This document shows, piece by piece, positions 63,504 through 64,000 of a stretch of DNA of 64,000 nucleotides. The DNA lies in NCBI RefSeq assembly GCF_029626035.1, contig NZ_JARUBE010000003.1, forward strand, positions 5,394,001 to 5,458,000. The letters are read 5' to 3'. The translations under genes were made by a program, and so were the position numbers. Each line of letters starts with the position of its first letter. Within the stretch, counting starts at the first letter, position 1. The notes under the pieces were generated by a model. The model did no database searches and was not told where the DNA came from. It saw nothing but the letters and a program-made list of their open reading frames with translations. This DNA comes from Micromonospora sp. WMMD980. GTDB lineage: Bacteria; Actinomycetota; Actinomycetes; Mycobacteriales; Micromonosporaceae.

Positions 63504-63541
63504 CCGGCCATCCTCGCGCCGCCAAGCGTGACGGTCCACAC

Positions 63542-63553
63542 TACTTGCAAGTA
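63542..63553. promoter_or_regulatory. 12-bp palindrome in a divergent promoter
   Basis: TACTTGCAAGTA is a perfect palindrome in the 75-bp region between pxpB and the hemolysin III-type gene; a candidate operator for one or both. Confidence 0.45.
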
Positions 63554-63578
63554 ACCTACGGTGTCGTAACCTGATGAC

Positions 63579-64000
63579 GTGACCACCTCCGCACCGCTCC
63601 GGCTCCGGCCGGTGGACATCGGAAAGCCGCGCATGCGCGGCTGGCTCCACGCGTACGCGTTCTTCGTCGCGCTCGTCTGCGGCATCGTGCTGTGCGCGAT
63701 CGCCGCCACCCGGCCCGGGTGGGCGCCGCTGGTGAGCTGTCTCGTCTACAGCTTCACCGTGTGCGGGCTCTTCGGCACCAGCGCGCTCTACCACCGGCGG
63801 GTCTGGTCCGAGCGCGGATACCAGATCATGCGCCGGATGGACCATTCGATGATCTTCGTGTTCATCGCCGGCACCTACACGCCGTTCTGCGCGCTGCTGC
63901 TGGACACCCGGCCCGCCACGATCATGCTCGGCCTGGTCTGGGGCGGCGCGCTGGCCGGCGTGGCGATCAAGATGATCTGGCCGCACGCGCCGCGCTGGGT
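63579..64000 (+). CDS. Hemolysin III/TrhA-family membrane protein (partial)
   Basis: It begins at GTG 63579 and is cut by the right edge after 140 residues. RMRGWLHAYAFFVALVCGIVL starts the first helix; ALYHRRVWSERGYQIMRRMDHSMIF contains the conserved His of the metal-site/7TM PAQR-like family, followed by IAGTYTPFCAL. Members affect membrane lipids, with early reports of hemolysis when expressed elsewhere. Probably ~230 residues in full. Confidence 0.85.
   Translation, partial: MTTSAPLRLRPVDIGKPRMRGWLHAYAFFVALVCGIVLCAIAATRPGWAPLVSCLVYSFTVCGLFGTSALYHRRVWSERGYQIMRRMDHSMIFVFIAGTYTPFCALLLDTRPATIMLGLVWGGALAGVAIKMIWPHAPRW

Overview
The window is about 64 kb of very GC-rich, densely coded actinobacterial chromosome. 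A dnaK-grpE-dnaJ-hspR operon with HAIR operators, DUF3151, LppU-like and DivIVA-like proteins, GTG starts, GTGA/ATGA overlaps and short GC-rich terminators all point to a Micromonospora-like actinomycete. The genus is an inference; no rRNA or tRNA gene is present to confirm it.

Left part (1-16 kb): a divergent second adenylosuccinate synthetase, a DedA protein, a TetR-controlled lipid group (SCP2 protein, acyl-CoA dehydrogenase, acyl-CoA ligase), purD and the canonical purA. These are followed by a degenerate diacylglycerol-kinase-like protein, a proline-rich MinD-like ATPase, DUF3151, a LOG-family protein, class II aldolase and a holin-like protein.

16-32 kb: an LPXTG-type surface protein; a two-gene Hen1-Pnkp RNA-repair operon preceded by a long RNA hairpin; a second DedA protein; ArsR; pyrE; a short-chain dehydrogenase coupled to a membrane protein, beside a second similar membrane protein. 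Then comes a tightly coupled minus-strand operon, DUF4178-DUF2617-DUF4247-DUF350-(two-helix protein)-SpeE-like, ending in a frameshifted membrane gene. I consider this probable envelope/polyamine system the least described functional unit here.

32-49 kb: a stress block with clpB and dnaK-grpE-dnaJ-hspR, both behind HAIR motifs; a KhtT/KhtU-like K+/H+ antiporter pair next to a 72-residue GntR-type regulator with a strong palindromic operator candidate; and two overlapping dynamin-like GTPase genes divergent from dnaK.

49-64 kb: an E1alpha-E1beta-E2 2-oxoacid dehydrogenase operon, a 45-residue protein with a strong ribosome binding site, a 1014-residue repeat-rich LppU-like protein, and a decayed 2.2-kb mobile remnant. 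The remnant holds a serine recombinase without start codon and with a damaged catalytic motif, plus phage-like scraps running into a thioredoxin/NHL gene. The 5-oxoprolinase genes pxpB-pxpC-pxpA and the start of a hemolysin III/TrhA-type membrane protein close the window.

At a finer scale, four copies of a GGGGCCCC-containing palindromic element lie directly on or next to stop codons, three of them between convergent genes. They look like a dispersed, terminator-like repeat family. No CRISPR array, tRNA, rRNA or complete insertion sequence was found.
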